Shown here one piece after another: positions 24,667 through 33,698 of a DNA stretch of 64,000 bases. The translations under genes and the position numbers were made by a program. The DNA is from Pedobacter steynii (GTDB lineage Bacteria > Bacteroidota > Bacteroidia > Sphingobacteriales > Sphingobacteriaceae): positions 124,001 to 188,000 of the forward strand of contig NZ_FNGY01000012.1 in assembly GCF_900103665.1 (NCBI RefSeq). Direction: 5' to 3'. The notes beneath the pieces were generated by a model. The model made no database searches. It saw nothing but the letters and a program-made list of their open reading frames with translations, and had not been told where the DNA came from. How positions within the stretch are numbered: the first letter of the stretch is position 1; each line of letters opens with the position of its first letter.

Positions 24667-25728
24667 ATGATTAAATACCTACGGTTACTGTTATTTCCTT
24701 TTTCCATCCTTTATGGGATCGTGGTTTTTCTGAGGAACAAGCTATATGATGCCCGGATTTTTTCGTCCGAAGGATTTGATATTCCGGTCATTTGTGTGGG
24801 GAATCTTGTGGTTGGTGGTTCCGGTAAAAGTCCTGTGACAGAATATCTTGTCCGCCTTTTTCCTGGTTATCGCATTGCGATTCTGAGCAGGGGCTATGGC
24901 CGGAAAACGAAAGGCTTTATCCTGGCGGATGATACGGCCACTGCCGATAGGATTGGCGATGAGCCCATGCAGTTTTACCGGAAGTTTCCGGAAGTAACCG
25001 TGGCTGTTTGCGAAGACCGTGTAAAAGGAGTCCGGCTTTTGGAGGCTCAGCACGACCTGATCATTCTGGATGATGCTTACCAGCACCGCGCCATTCGTCC
25101 CGGGTTTAGCATCCTGTTGTTTGAGTTTGAAAAGTTATTGCACCCGCAATTCCTGCTGCCTGCCGGGAACCTGAGAGAAACCTTTTCCGGATATAAAAGG
25201 GCGAGTTCCATCCTGATCACCAAGAGCCCGGAAGCGATAAGTCCGGCACAGGAAAGCAAATGCCTGACTAAGTTCGATGGCGAATGGAAAGACCAGGCCG
25301 TATTTTCTTCCCTCGTTTATCAGGATCTTGTTCCTTTGATTGCCGGAAAACAACGCAGCTGTTCTTCTCTTTCGGAGAAAACAACCGTCTTTCTGTTAAC
25401 GGGTATCGCGAACCCAAAGCCACTTTTATCACATTTAAAGCAATATACCGCAGACATTCGTCACCATGATTATCCGGATCATTACCACTTCAAAGAAAAG
25501 GATATTCTGGAGCTGATCCATGCTTTTGAGAAAGATCCTTCGGCAGAAAAAATCATCATCACAACAGAAAAGGATGCGCAACGTTTATTAGGTGATACTT
25601 TAAAAGAATTACTGTTAAATTTACCCCTCTTTTATTTACCTATTCAGATAGGGATAAGAGCAAAAGATAAAACTACATTTGATCAAAAGATTTTAGATTA
25701 TGTTTCAAATCATACACGAAACCGTTGA
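24667..25728 (+). CDS. lpxK: Tetraacyldisaccharide 4'-kinase
   Basis: LpxK phosphorylates the lipid A precursor at the 4' position on the inner membrane. From ATG 24667 the protein has 353 residues, with an N-terminal membrane helix (YLRLLLFPFSILYGIVVFL) and the P-loop VGGSGKSP at 49-56, followed by AILSRGYGRKTKG. The end overlaps the next gene by 29 nt, indicating translational coupling within an lpxK-PNP-porin operon. Confidence 0.93.
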   Translation: MIKYLRLLLFPFSILYGIVVFLRNKLYDARIFSSEGFDIPVICVGNLVVGGSGKSPVTEYLVRLFPGYRIAILSRGYGRKTKGFILADDTATADRIGDEPMQFYRKFPEVTVAVCEDRVKGVRLLEAQHDLIILDDAYQHRAIRPGFSILLFEFEKLLHPQFLLPAGNLRETFSGYKRASSILITKSPEAISPAQESKCLTKFDGEWKDQAVFSSLVYQDLVPLIAGKQRSCSSLSEKTTVFLLTGIANPKPLLSHLKQYTADIRHHDYPDHYHFKEKDILELIHAFEKDPSAEKIIITTEKDAQRLLGDTLKELLLNLPLFYLPIQIGIRAKDKTTFDQKILDYVSNHTRNR

Positions 25729-26515
25729 ATATTTAAAGCGTAAAACAGAAGATTTCCAACCGGAGATCGGCATTGTTTTAGGAACAGGCCTTGGCGGATT
25801 GGTTAGCGAGATCGAGGTTAAGCATCAGCTGATGTATTCCAATATCCCTAATTTTCCGATTTCTACGCTGGAGTTTCATTCCGGTAAACTGATCTTCGGA
25901 ATCCTGAATGGAAAACGTGTAGTGGCCATGCAGGGCCGGTTACATTATTATGAAGGATACAGCATGCAACAGATCACTTTTCCGATCCGTGTGATGAAAG
26001 CTTTGGGAATCGCCCATCTCTTTGTATCCAATGCTGCGGGTTCCCTGAATAAAGATTTTAAAAAAGGCGACCTGATGGTGATCAATGACCACATCAATCT
26101 TCAGCCGGAGAGTCCTTTACGTGGTAGGAATGATTCAGATATGGGACCTCGTTTTCCGGATATGAGCCAGCCTTATCAGCGTTCTTTAGTGAAACAGGCT
26201 TTAGAAATTGCCAAAGAAAATGAAATTACCTGTCACCAGGGGGTGTACATTGCCGTGACCGGACCTAACCTGGAAACAAAAGCAGAGTACAATTATTTGA
26301 GGATCATAGGTGGCGATGCTGTTGGCATGAGCACCGTTCCGGAAGTCATTGTGGCCAATCATATGGGGATACCTGTGTTTGCCATTTCTGTCTTGACTGA
26401 TGAAGGATTTACGGAAGTATTACAACCGGTAAGCCTGGAAGAAATTATTGAAACCGCAAGAATCGCGGAACCTAAAATGACAAAAATACTGAGCCAATTA
26501 ATCTCTACTTTATAA
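25700..26515 (+). CDS. Purine nucleoside phosphorylase
   Basis: The 271-residue cytosolic enzyme splits purine nucleosides into base and ribose 1-phosphate. Signature blocks are IVLGTGLGGL at 25-34, LHYYEGYS near 80, VSNAAGSLNKDF near 112 and VGMSTVPEV near 209, which place it in the trimeric PNP family. It starts within the end of lpxK and its stop overlaps the next start by one base. The operon mix of lipid A, purine salvage and porin is unusual but tightly arranged. Confidence 0.94.
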   Translation: MFQIIHETVEYLKRKTEDFQPEIGIVLGTGLGGLVSEIEVKHQLMYSNIPNFPISTLEFHSGKLIFGILNGKRVVAMQGRLHYYEGYSMQQITFPIRVMKALGIAHLFVSNAAGSLNKDFKKGDLMVINDHINLQPESPLRGRNDSDMGPRFPDMSQPYQRSLVKQALEIAKENEITCHQGVYIAVTGPNLETKAEYNYLRIIGGDAVGMSTVPEVIVANHMGIPVFAISVLTDEGFTEVLQPVSLEEIIETARIAEPKMTKILSQLISTL

Positions 26516-28572
26516 TGTATAAAAGCATTGCCTTATTTGTTTTTTGCTTTCTCTTTTTAGGGGCAGGGACTTTATTTGCCCAGGATCTGAAGACGAAAGT
26601 GAACGATAACAAACTATTGGACTCTTTGAGAAAGAAAGAAGAAAATGGATTAGACTCTGTTATTTTTACTTCCCGTTTTATCCGGTATACGACGCTGAAG
26701 CTAACCAAAGACAGCATTCAAACTTTAGCACTGGATACCAGTTTAAATGGTTTTCAGAATTTCAGCGTCATCGCGCAGCCAAGAAGGCCTACGATCGGAA
26801 CGGGTAACCTCGGACTGGCAGCGATGCCCATGCTTTTTGAACCTTTAAAGACCATTGGATTTGATGCCGGATTTCATTCCCTGGATTTCTATGCCATCGG
26901 GCATGACGACATTAAATACTACCAGGCAAGGACACCTTATACCAATCTTTACTTCGCTTCGGCAGGAGAAACAGAGGCCGTGTTTAAGGTGACCCATTCC
27001 CAGAATATTAAACCAAACTGGAATATTGGCGCCAATTTTAACAGGATCGGGGCGAATGGATATTATACGCGGCAGCGTGGAGATCACTTAAATGCAGATC
27101 TTTTTACCTGGTATCAAAGTCCTAATAAACGGTATAACCTATGGGTTAATGCTATTTTTAATACCCTCAAAGCACGTGAAAATGGTTCTGTGTTTAATGA
27201 TGATGTTTACAATAGTAACTCGCAGACTTTAGGCTTAGACCACATGTCTGAGAGCGTCCGGCTGGGGGATGCGGGACACATCTACAGGTCAAAAACTTTC
27301 ATGATCAAGCAAACTTATTTTGTGGGGCGTATTGATAGTCTGGCACAGGAAATCAGTCAGAAGATCCTGCCTACGAATAAAATTGCCTATACCTTTAAAT
27401 ACAGTACAAACTCCTATACTTTCCATAAAGGAACTGCTGATGACGGTAGCGCAATTCCTGCCGGTATTTCAAATCTGTCTTTTACGTACGACAGTACCCG
27501 TTATATGAACGTACAGAACGAGTTTATGTATAGTTTTTTTCTGCGGGCAAAGGGGAATTCCATCATTAAAAATGAGCTGAAGCTGGATGCCGGGATCAGA
27601 CACGATTTTTACAAGTATGGCCAGGGGGTGTATTATCCTGATAGGAAGAATGCTTATTACGACTATAGGTCCAGTTTCCAGAATGTTACCCTGTTGGGTT
27701 CTGCAGGTTATCGGTTTAGCAGCCGCATTGACCTGAACGTAGATGTACAACAGATATTTCAGGGAAGAAATAGCGGCGATTTTCTCTACGAGGCAAAGAG
27801 TAATGTGTTGCTGAGTAAGTCGGTGGGCAGGATTGTGTTGGGTGGGTATTTTCAAAACAAATCTCCTGAAGAAGTTTATACCCGGTATTTTGGAAATCAT
27901 TACGATTGGGAGGCCGCCTTTAACAGAACAAAGACGATTAATCTGTCTTTTAAATACTACCATGATAAGCTGAAGTTTGAAGCTGCCGCTGAATATTATC
28001 TGATCAACGATTATCTGTATTTTACCATGCCTGCAATACCGGTTAAGGATGGTGTACCGACAATGTCGGAAGCTGATTTTTATAAAAAGAATGCAAATAA
28101 TATTGTCCCTGCACAATTGGGAAGTGTGAACCTGTTAAAAATCACCCTGGGTAAAAAGCTTAATTTCGGCAAGTTTAATTTGGACAGTTACCTGGTTTAT
28201 CAGAAAACAGACAATCCCAATATCCTGAGAACTCCTGAGGTGTATGCTTTTGCAAGTCTTTATCTGGATCATACTTTCTTTAAAGCCTTAAAAACGAATG
28301 TAGGATTTGATATCCGGTACAATACCCCTTATAAAAACTATTCCTATTCAGCTCCGGCAGGACAGTTTTATGTAGGAGAGGGCAGGACTTTTGATTCTTA
28401 TCCAATCGTAGATGTCTGGGTGAAAGCAAGTCTGAGAAAGGCGAACTTGTTTGTGAAAACAGATTATGCCAACCAGGGGTTGTTATCCAAAGGCTACTAT
28501 TCGGTAAACCGTTATCCAATGATGGACCGTGTGCTGTTTAAGTTCGGTGTAAGCTGGAGTTTCTACGATTAA
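26515..28572 (+). CDS. Putative outer membrane porin (Porin_10 type)
   Basis: The 685-residue protein has a signal peptide (MYKSIALFVFCFLFLGAGTLFAQ) and a large beta-rich body with alternating aromatic strands, ending KFGVSWSFYD with a C-terminal aromatic. The DVWVKASLRKANLFVK block near 630 and overall form match the Bacteroidota 'putative porin' family. The substrate is unknown. Its ATG overlaps the PNP stop by one base, so it is the last gene of the operon. It overlaps the convergent gene by 4 nt. Confidence 0.82.
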   Translation: MYKSIALFVFCFLFLGAGTLFAQDLKTKVNDNKLLDSLRKKEENGLDSVIFTSRFIRYTTLKLTKDSIQTLALDTSLNGFQNFSVIAQPRRPTIGTGNLGLAAMPMLFEPLKTIGFDAGFHSLDFYAIGHDDIKYYQARTPYTNLYFASAGETEAVFKVTHSQNIKPNWNIGANFNRIGANGYYTRQRGDHLNADLFTWYQSPNKRYNLWVNAIFNTLKARENGSVFNDDVYNSNSQTLGLDHMSESVRLGDAGHIYRSKTFMIKQTYFVGRIDSLAQEISQKILPTNKIAYTFKYSTNSYTFHKGTADDGSAIPAGISNLSFTYDSTRYMNVQNEFMYSFFLRAKGNSIIKNELKLDAGIRHDFYKYGQGVYYPDRKNAYYDYRSSFQNVTLLGSAGYRFSSRIDLNVDVQQIFQGRNSGDFLYEAKSNVLLSKSVGRIVLGGYFQNKSPEEVYTRYFGNHYDWEAAFNRTKTINLSFKYYHDKLKFEAAAEYYLINDYLYFTMPAIPVKDGVPTMSEADFYKKNANNIVPAQLGSVNLLKITLGKKLNFGKFNLDSYLVYQKTDNPNILRTPEVYAFASLYLDHTFFKALKTNVGFDIRYNTPYKNYSYSAPAGQFYVGEGRTFDSYPIVDVWVKASLRKANLFVKTDYANQGLLSKGYYSVNRYPMMDRVLFKFGVSWSFYD

Positions 28573-29831
28573 GTTTTCTGCGGTTTCTTTTTAGCCGCAG
28601 GAAATAACACATTATTTAAGATCAGTCTATAGCCGGGAGAGTTGGGATGCAGGTTCAGGTCCGTTGGGGGATCGCCAACAGCATGTTGATAATCTTCCGG
28701 ATCATGGCCGCCATAAAAGGTAAACTGTCCTTTTCCGATTTCTCCGTTCAGGTAGCGCACTTCTTCTGCCCCTTTATTTTCTCCCAATACGGTAATGTTT
28801 GGTTTGACCAGCGACTTCTTAAAAGCAGTGGTCTGCCCCATAAAACCTTTAATCACTTTATCATGGTTTTGAGTCAGCATGGTGGGTACCAAATCCCATT
28901 TTGCAGAGAAATCAAATAAAGTAAAGTAGTCATTGGCCTGTGTTAATGACCTCGTCTGAGTGACATCAATATCAGAAAATTCGTAATTATTGGGATTTAC
29001 ATCAAGCCTGAAATCTTTAAATGCAAAAGTTTTATTGAAATTCAGCTTTGCCTGCGCCTGTGGATCGGCGCTATCCCCATCGAACATGCTTTCGCAAATG
29101 TCTACACCATCAGCACTCAGGGCGATGTCAAAACTATCTGTTCCGGAACACATGGCGAATAAGAAGCCTCCGCCGGCACAAAATTCTTTAATTCTTTTTG
29201 CTACGGCAAGCTTCATCTCAGAAACTTTATTAAACCCGTTTCTTTTTGCTGTAGCTTCCTGATTTTTGACATCTTCACGATACCAGGTCGCATTTCTGAA
29301 AGCGCTCCAGAAACGGCCGTATTGGCCGGTAAAATCCTCATGGTGCAGGTGCAGCCAGTCGTAGCCGGAAAGTTTGTCTTTCAGGACCTCATCGTCATAA
29401 ACCACATCGTAAGGAATCTCCGCATAGGTCAGCACCATGGTCACCGCATCATCCCATGGGAGTTTACTTTTGGGAGAGTAAACTGCAATTTTAGGCGATT
29501 TTTCCAGTTTTACCACCTCCATATTCACTTCCGGATCACTGATTTCATTTAATATGGCCGTCACCTTTCCATCCGCCAGGACCTGATAAGAAACGCCCCT
29601 GGTTTTACATTCTTCTTCTATCCCTTTATGGTACTGAATTAAAAAACTGCCACCCCTATAGTTTAAAAGCCAGCTGACATCGGCCTTTTGCTTGATGCTC
29701 CAATAAGCGATCCCGTATGCTTTCAGGTGGTTTTTCTGGTCTTCATCCATAAAAATCAGGATAGAAGAAGCCTTCAGGCCAAGGCTAAAAATCAACAGCA
29801 AAAACAGGAGGTAAGTTTTTTTCAGGGCCAT
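28569..29831 (-). CDS. Exported amidotransferase-like protein of Bacteroidota
   Basis: The 420-residue protein has a signal peptide (MALKKTYLLFLLLIFSLGLKAS). It includes a region IAVYSPKSKLPWDDAVTMVL near 115 and GGGFLFAMCSGTDSFDIAL near 220, where the Cys in AMCSGTD resembles the nucleophile elbow of class I amidotransferase-like folds. Homologues are often auto-named asparagine synthetase B, but no synthetase domain is visible and export makes that unlikely. The function is unknown. It is convergent with, and 4 nt into, the porin gene. Confidence 0.7.
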   Translation of the reverse strand: MALKKTYLLFLLLIFSLGLKASSILIFMDEDQKNHLKAYGIAYWSIKQKADVSWLLNYRGGSFLIQYHKGIEEECKTRGVSYQVLADGKVTAILNEISDPEVNMEVVKLEKSPKIAVYSPKSKLPWDDAVTMVLTYAEIPYDVVYDDEVLKDKLSGYDWLHLHHEDFTGQYGRFWSAFRNATWYREDVKNQEATAKRNGFNKVSEMKLAVAKRIKEFCAGGGFLFAMCSGTDSFDIALSADGVDICESMFDGDSADPQAQAKLNFNKTFAFKDFRLDVNPNNYEFSDIDVTQTRSLTQANDYFTLFDFSAKWDLVPTMLTQNHDKVIKGFMGQTTAFKKSLVKPNITVLGENKGAEEVRYLNGEIGKGQFTFYGGHDPEDYQHAVGDPPTDLNLHPNSPGYRLILNNVLFPAAKKKPQKT

Positions 29832-29969
29832 AATTAATCGGGTATATGCGAATGTAATTTTTTATAAACCTATAATAAAATTATTGTGTTTAATAAACGT
29901 TTATACACGATAATCAGTATCTATGCTTTTTTACTATTAATTTACTATTCAGTAATCATTTCATTTTAC

Positions 29970-29977
29970 TAAATTTG
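29970..29977 (+). promoter_or_regulatory. -7 promoter element (cyclophilin)
   Basis: TAAATTTG is an exact TAnnTTTG match 19 nt upstream of the ATG at 29997. Confidence 0.65.
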
Positions 29978-29996
29978 GCGTTTACAAAAAATTATC

Positions 29997-30458
29997 ATGA
30001 GCAAAGCAATAATAAAAACAGATAAAGGCAATATGACCGTTCAGTTCTATGATCAGGATGCGCCAAATACAGTTGCTAACTTTAAGAAATTAGCTTCAGA
30101 AGGATTTTATGATGGCATTACTTTCCACAGGGTAATTGCTGACTTCGTTATTCAGGGCGGATGTCCGAACTCTAAAGACCCGTCTAAAGCACATTTAGCA
30201 GGTACTGGTGGTCCGGGATACAAAATTGATTGCGAATTGACCGGTGAGAACCAATTCCATGATCGTGGTGTATTGTCTATGGCACATGCTGGTAGAAATA
30301 CTGGTGGTTCACAATTCTTTGTATGCCACAGCAGGACTAATACTGCTCATTTAGACAGGAATCATACTTGTTTCGGAAAAGTAATAGAAAATGTTGATAT
30401 TGTTGACGATATCAAACAAGGAGATAAGATTATAGGGATAGAAGTAATAGAAGACTAG
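29997..30458 (+). CDS. Cyclophilin-type peptidyl-prolyl isomerase
   Basis: The 153-residue protein lacks a signal peptide, so it is cytosolic. It contains the cyclophilin active-site blocks FHRVIADFVIQGGCP near 34-48 and GGSQFFVCHSRTNTAHLD near 102-119, with the catalytic Arg in FHRV. It accelerates proline isomerisation in folding proteins. The promoter is just upstream, and DUF5606 follows after 31 nt in the same orientation. Confidence 0.94.
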   Translation: MSKAIIKTDKGNMTVQFYDQDAPNTVANFKKLASEGFYDGITFHRVIADFVIQGGCPNSKDPSKAHLAGTGGPGYKIDCELTGENQFHDRGVLSMAHAGRNTGGSQFFVCHSRTNTAHLDRNHTCFGKVIENVDIVDDIKQGDKIIGIEVIED

Positions 30459-30489
30459 TTTCTGTACTTCTCAAAAAAAGACAATTTAT

Positions 30490-31029
30490 ATGAATTTAAG
30501 AGGAATCGTTGCAGTATCTGGAAGACCAGGTCTATTTAAGCTTGTAGGGCAAAACAAAGGCGGATACGTTTTAGAAAGTCTGGATGCTCAAAAGGTTAAA
30601 ATTGTAGCTAATATTACTACAACTAAACTTGCGTCATTAGAAGATATTACCGTATATGGCGAGGACGACGATTTGAAGCTATTGGATGTTTTAGCTAATA
30701 TCGTTGCGGCTAAAGGAAACGTTCCTGATGCAAAAGCTGATGTAAAAGAATTGAAGGCGTTTTTCTTAGAAGTTGCTCCGGGTCATGACCAGGAGAAAGT
30801 ATATACTTCGGACATGAAGAAAATCGTATCATGGTACCATTTGTTAAAGGATATGCCACTTTTCAGTGAAGAGGCACCTAAAGAAGCGGTAGATCATGAC
30901 GGTGTGAAAACAGAAGATAAGGTAGAGAAGAAGCCTAAAGCAACTCCAAAACCAGCTAATGCAAAAGCACCAAGTAAAACTGCTCAGCCGGCTAAGAAAG
31001 CCAATATGACCAGCAAAAAAGGAGTTTAG
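30490..31029 (+). CDS. DUF5606 domain protein
   Basis: The 179-residue cytosolic protein opens MNLRGIVAVSGRPGLFKLVG, the Bacteroidota-specific DUF5606 family. A Lys-rich disordered tail with repeated Ala/Pro/Lys covers about 140-179. Function unknown. It lies 31 nt after the cyclophilin gene, so the two probably share a transcript, which ends in two successive hairpins. Confidence 0.85.
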   Translation: MNLRGIVAVSGRPGLFKLVGQNKGGYVLESLDAQKVKIVANITTTKLASLEDITVYGEDDDLKLLDVLANIVAAKGNVPDAKADVKELKAFFLEVAPGHDQEKVYTSDMKKIVSWYHLLKDMPLFSEEAPKEAVDHDGVKTEDKVEKKPKATPKPANAKAPSKTAQPAKKANMTSKKGV

Positions 31030-31052
31030 AATAAACTCCATCAGTTATATAA

Positions 31053-31083
31053 AGGCCGGGTCTCTTGAGATCCGGCTTTTTAT
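31053..31083. terminator. Terminator after DUF5606 gene
   Basis: GCCGGGTCTC (31055-31064) pairs with GAGATCCGGC (31067-31076) over 10 bp (one G-U), with TT as loop and a T-run after. A further small hairpin (GGAGTTTA/TAAACTCC, 31021-31039) overlaps the end of the gene. Confidence 0.85.
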
Positions 31084-31212
31084 TTAGAGAAAAAACCAGA
31101 TCAGAACAAAGGCAATGATGGACACTATTATGGCAATAATATAGCTCAGGCGGTCCCGTTTCTTGTCGCTTTTAAATCTGTAGTCTCTTTTAAAATCACT
31201 TGGCAAATGCAT
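31084..31212 (-). CDS. Small membrane protein, 42 residues
   Basis: On the minus strand an ATG at 31212 opens 42 codons ending in TAA (31084-31086). The product starts MHLPSDFKRDYRFKSDKKRD (charged) and continues with one strongly hydrophobic helix at about 24-42 that ends the protein. GGAG lies 5 nt upstream of the ATG, a good ribosome binding site for this genome. It is 63 nt behind rlmH and ends at the shared terminator. It is likely a real single-pass protein; its function is unknown. Confidence 0.6.
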   Translation of the reverse strand: MHLPSDFKRDYRFKSDKKRDRLSYIIAIIVSIIAFVLIWFFL

Positions 31213-31275
31213 AATAACTCCTTTTTTTATATATGATGATGTTTGTATTGGTTTTCCACAATACCCAATTAGATT

Positions 31276-31749
31276 TTATTCGTGGTGGTAAGGCTCGCCT
31301 TTTAAAATGCTGAATGCCCGGTAAAGCTGCTCTACAAAGAACAAGCGCACCATTTGGTGGGAAAAGGTCATGTCAGACAAAGACATGCTCCCGTTGGCCC
31401 TTTGGTATACCGTTTCATCAAAGCCATAAGGGCCACCAATGATAAATACGAGGTGTTGTACACTGCCGATCATCTGTTTATTCAGGTAATTGGAGAATAA
31501 GATGGAGGTGTATTTCTTTCCTTTTTCATCCATGAGGATCACTGTATCCAGGTTGCTGACCTGCTTTAAAATCAGCTCCGCTTCCTTTGTTTTCTGCTGG
31601 GCCTCCGTCAGGTTTTTAGTGTTTTTCACATCCGGAATTACCAGCAGGTTAAACCCGATATAATGCTTCAGCCGCTTCAAATATTTATCAATCCCCTCAA
31701 TCAGGTATTTATCTTCGGTTTTTCCAACAACCAGTAATGTAATTTTCAT
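31276..31749 (-). CDS. rlmH: 23S rRNA (pseudouridine1915-N3)-methyltransferase
   Basis: The 157-residue SPOUT methyltransferase acts on helix 69 of 23S rRNA in assembled 70S ribosomes. It shows the family SAM-binding knot (VFIIGGPYGFDE near 101-112), SLSDMTFSHQMVR near 123 and the conserved C-terminus ILKGEPYHHE. Copy C of the dispersed element lies 13 nt upstream of the start. A 42-residue membrane protein gene lies downstream in the same orientation. Confidence 0.95.
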   Translation of the reverse strand: MKITLLVVGKTEDKYLIEGIDKYLKRLKHYIGFNLLVIPDVKNTKNLTEAQQKTKEAELILKQVSNLDTVILMDEKGKKYTSILFSNYLNKQMIGSVQHLVFIIGGPYGFDETVYQRANGSMSLSDMTFSHQMVRLFFVEQLYRAFSILKGEPYHHE

Positions 31750-31761
31750 TAAGTGTATATT

Positions 31762-31793
31762 GTTTTTAAGCGATATGCTTATGATGGTTTCCT
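31762..31793 (-). repeat. Dispersed leader element, copy C
   Basis: This 32-nt block matches copy B at 28 of 32 positions, including GTTTTTAAGCG and ATGATGGTTTC. It is immediately upstream of rlmH. In gene sense the ATG seen in copies A and B is AGG here, so it cannot start the same reading frame. Confidence 0.65.
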
Positions 31794-31846
31794 TAAGTAT
31801 GTATTCTAATTTCTATATTTAGCCATTTAGAGCACATCCAAAGATA

Positions 31847-33661
31847 ATGGTAAAAACAAAAGATAGTATTTTAAACGACTACCAAAATAACATTAAAACA
31901 CAGGAAAGCCGCATTACAGCGCTAAAAAAGAAGTTGAATAAAATCGCTTTTTCCCGTTTAGGCTTGTTCATTACGGAAATACTGATCATCGCCCTGATCA
32001 TCAATATCGGCTTTAATCCAATCCTTACAGGTTTGCTGGTTGTTCCTCTTTTACTGTTTATGCTGCTGGTAAAAAAGCAAAGTGCGGTCCAGGACGAGTT
32101 AACCTATGCCGGACAGCTGTTGTGGGTTTATCAGAATGAAGCGGATCAGATGCTTTTTGGTAAAAATGGCTATCACAACGGAGAGGCCTATCAGGATGAA
32201 CAACATCCTTATGCTTCAGACCTGGATATCTTTGGGGCAGGTTCTCTATATGCCTTTACCAACCGTTGTAATACACAAAAAGGAATGAATTTACTGGCGG
32301 AGAATTTTAGTCGGCCGAACGATAAAAAGACCATTCTGGACAGACAGGAAGCCATCAAAGAACTCCATACTCATATCGATCAAACTTTTCATTTCCGTGC
32401 AGAGCTGCAAAGCCATAAACCGGAACAACTGAATGTCATTCAGAACAAACTGAAATACCAGTTGCCCGAGCAGTTGCTGTTTACCAATAGCCCCCTTTTA
32501 AAATTCTATATAAAGGCAGTTCCTTTTGTGATGCTGGCGCTGCTGGCACTGGGAATCTTTCTTGGTGGTGTAGCCTGGCAGGTTTTTGGCCTTGGGGCGG
32601 TGTTCAATATGGCGCTTATTTTTTTTAACCTTAAAAAAATCAATAAGGTATACTACGGCTTTACGGGGAGCTCCAATCTTTTAAATGCTTTCTCCGGAAC
32701 CATCAAATGGACGGAAGAGGTGAAATGGAACAGCACTTATATTAAAGATTTATTTCCGGGACAACAGCAGACGCTCCCGGTAAGCAGGCAGATCAGGCAG
32801 CTTTCCAAGATCATTCAGGCTTTTGATGCGCGGTTGAATGTTATTCTGGCTGCTTTTCTAAACCTTTTTTTATTGTGGGACCTTAAATGTTCCGTAAACC
32901 TTGCCGATTGGCATAGCAAATATGCAAATGAAGTGCTGGAGGGTTTAGGCCGGATCTGTAAGTTTGAAGAGCTGATTTCTTTTGCCACTCTGACCTATAA
33001 CCAGCCGGATTGGAATATGCCTTCCATTGAAGATACTTTCCATCTCCGGACATCTGATGTCGGCCATCCGCTGATTCCTCAGGGAACGCGTGTGCTGAAC
33101 GATTTTACATTAAACCCACATCCTACAGCAGATATTGTAACAGGCTCTAATATGGCTGGAAAAAGCACTTTTCTGCGAACAATAGGGATCAATATGGTTC
33201 TGGCTTTTGCAGGTGCACCGGTTTGTGCGAAAGAAATGTCTGTTTCGATCTTCAAAGTACTTTCTTATATGCGGATCAAGGATTCTTTGAACGACCAGAC
33301 TTCAACCTTTAAAGCAGAATTGAACCGGTTGAAAATGATTCTTGACGCGATTAAGACCTCTTCAAATTCCCTTGTTCTTATTGACGAGATGCTGAGGGGA
33401 ACCAATAGCCGCGACAAATACCTGGGCTCAAAAGTCTTTATCGAGAAACTGATCGATCAGCAGACGCCTGTTTTATTTGCGACTCACGATTTGCAGCTGT
33501 CAGAAATGATCAGCGATTATCCGGAACAGGTAAGAAACTATCATTTCGACATTCAGATCAATGAAGGAGAAATGAACTTCGATTATAAATTGAAACATGG
33601 CCCCTGCACTACCTTCAACGCCGCTTTACTTTTAAAGGAGATTGGCTTAACGTTAAATTAA
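31847..33661 (+). CDS. Membrane-anchored MutS-like ATPase
   Basis: The 604-residue protein has two hydrophobic pairs (about 38-72 and 224-266), then a MutS core with P-loop TGSNMAGKSTFLRT from residue 432 and Walker B LVLIDEMLRGTNSRD (Asp513-Glu514), plus VLFATHDLQLS. The mismatch-recognition domain of true MutS is absent, so mismatch repair is doubtful despite common naming. Four membrane helices on a MutS-type ATPase suggest a membrane-tethered DNA or nucleic acid function; this is inference. GH1 follows after 37 nt. Confidence 0.82.
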   Translation: MVKTKDSILNDYQNNIKTQESRITALKKKLNKIAFSRLGLFITEILIIALIINIGFNPILTGLLVVPLLLFMLLVKKQSAVQDELTYAGQLLWVYQNEADQMLFGKNGYHNGEAYQDEQHPYASDLDIFGAGSLYAFTNRCNTQKGMNLLAENFSRPNDKKTILDRQEAIKELHTHIDQTFHFRAELQSHKPEQLNVIQNKLKYQLPEQLLFTNSPLLKFYIKAVPFVMLALLALGIFLGGVAWQVFGLGAVFNMALIFFNLKKINKVYYGFTGSSNLLNAFSGTIKWTEEVKWNSTYIKDLFPGQQQTLPVSRQIRQLSKIIQAFDARLNVILAAFLNLFLLWDLKCSVNLADWHSKYANEVLEGLGRICKFEELISFATLTYNQPDWNMPSIEDTFHLRTSDVGHPLIPQGTRVLNDFTLNPHPTADIVTGSNMAGKSTFLRTIGINMVLAFAGAPVCAKEMSVSIFKVLSYMRIKDSLNDQTSTFKAELNRLKMILDAIKTSSNSLVLIDEMLRGTNSRDKYLGSKVFIEKLIDQQTPVLFATHDLQLSEMISDYPEQVRNYHFDIQINEGEMNFDYKLKHGPCTTFNAALLLKEIGLTLN

Positions 33662-33698
33662 CACCTTATTCCCATCTTGGTTGTTATATTCAACAGAT

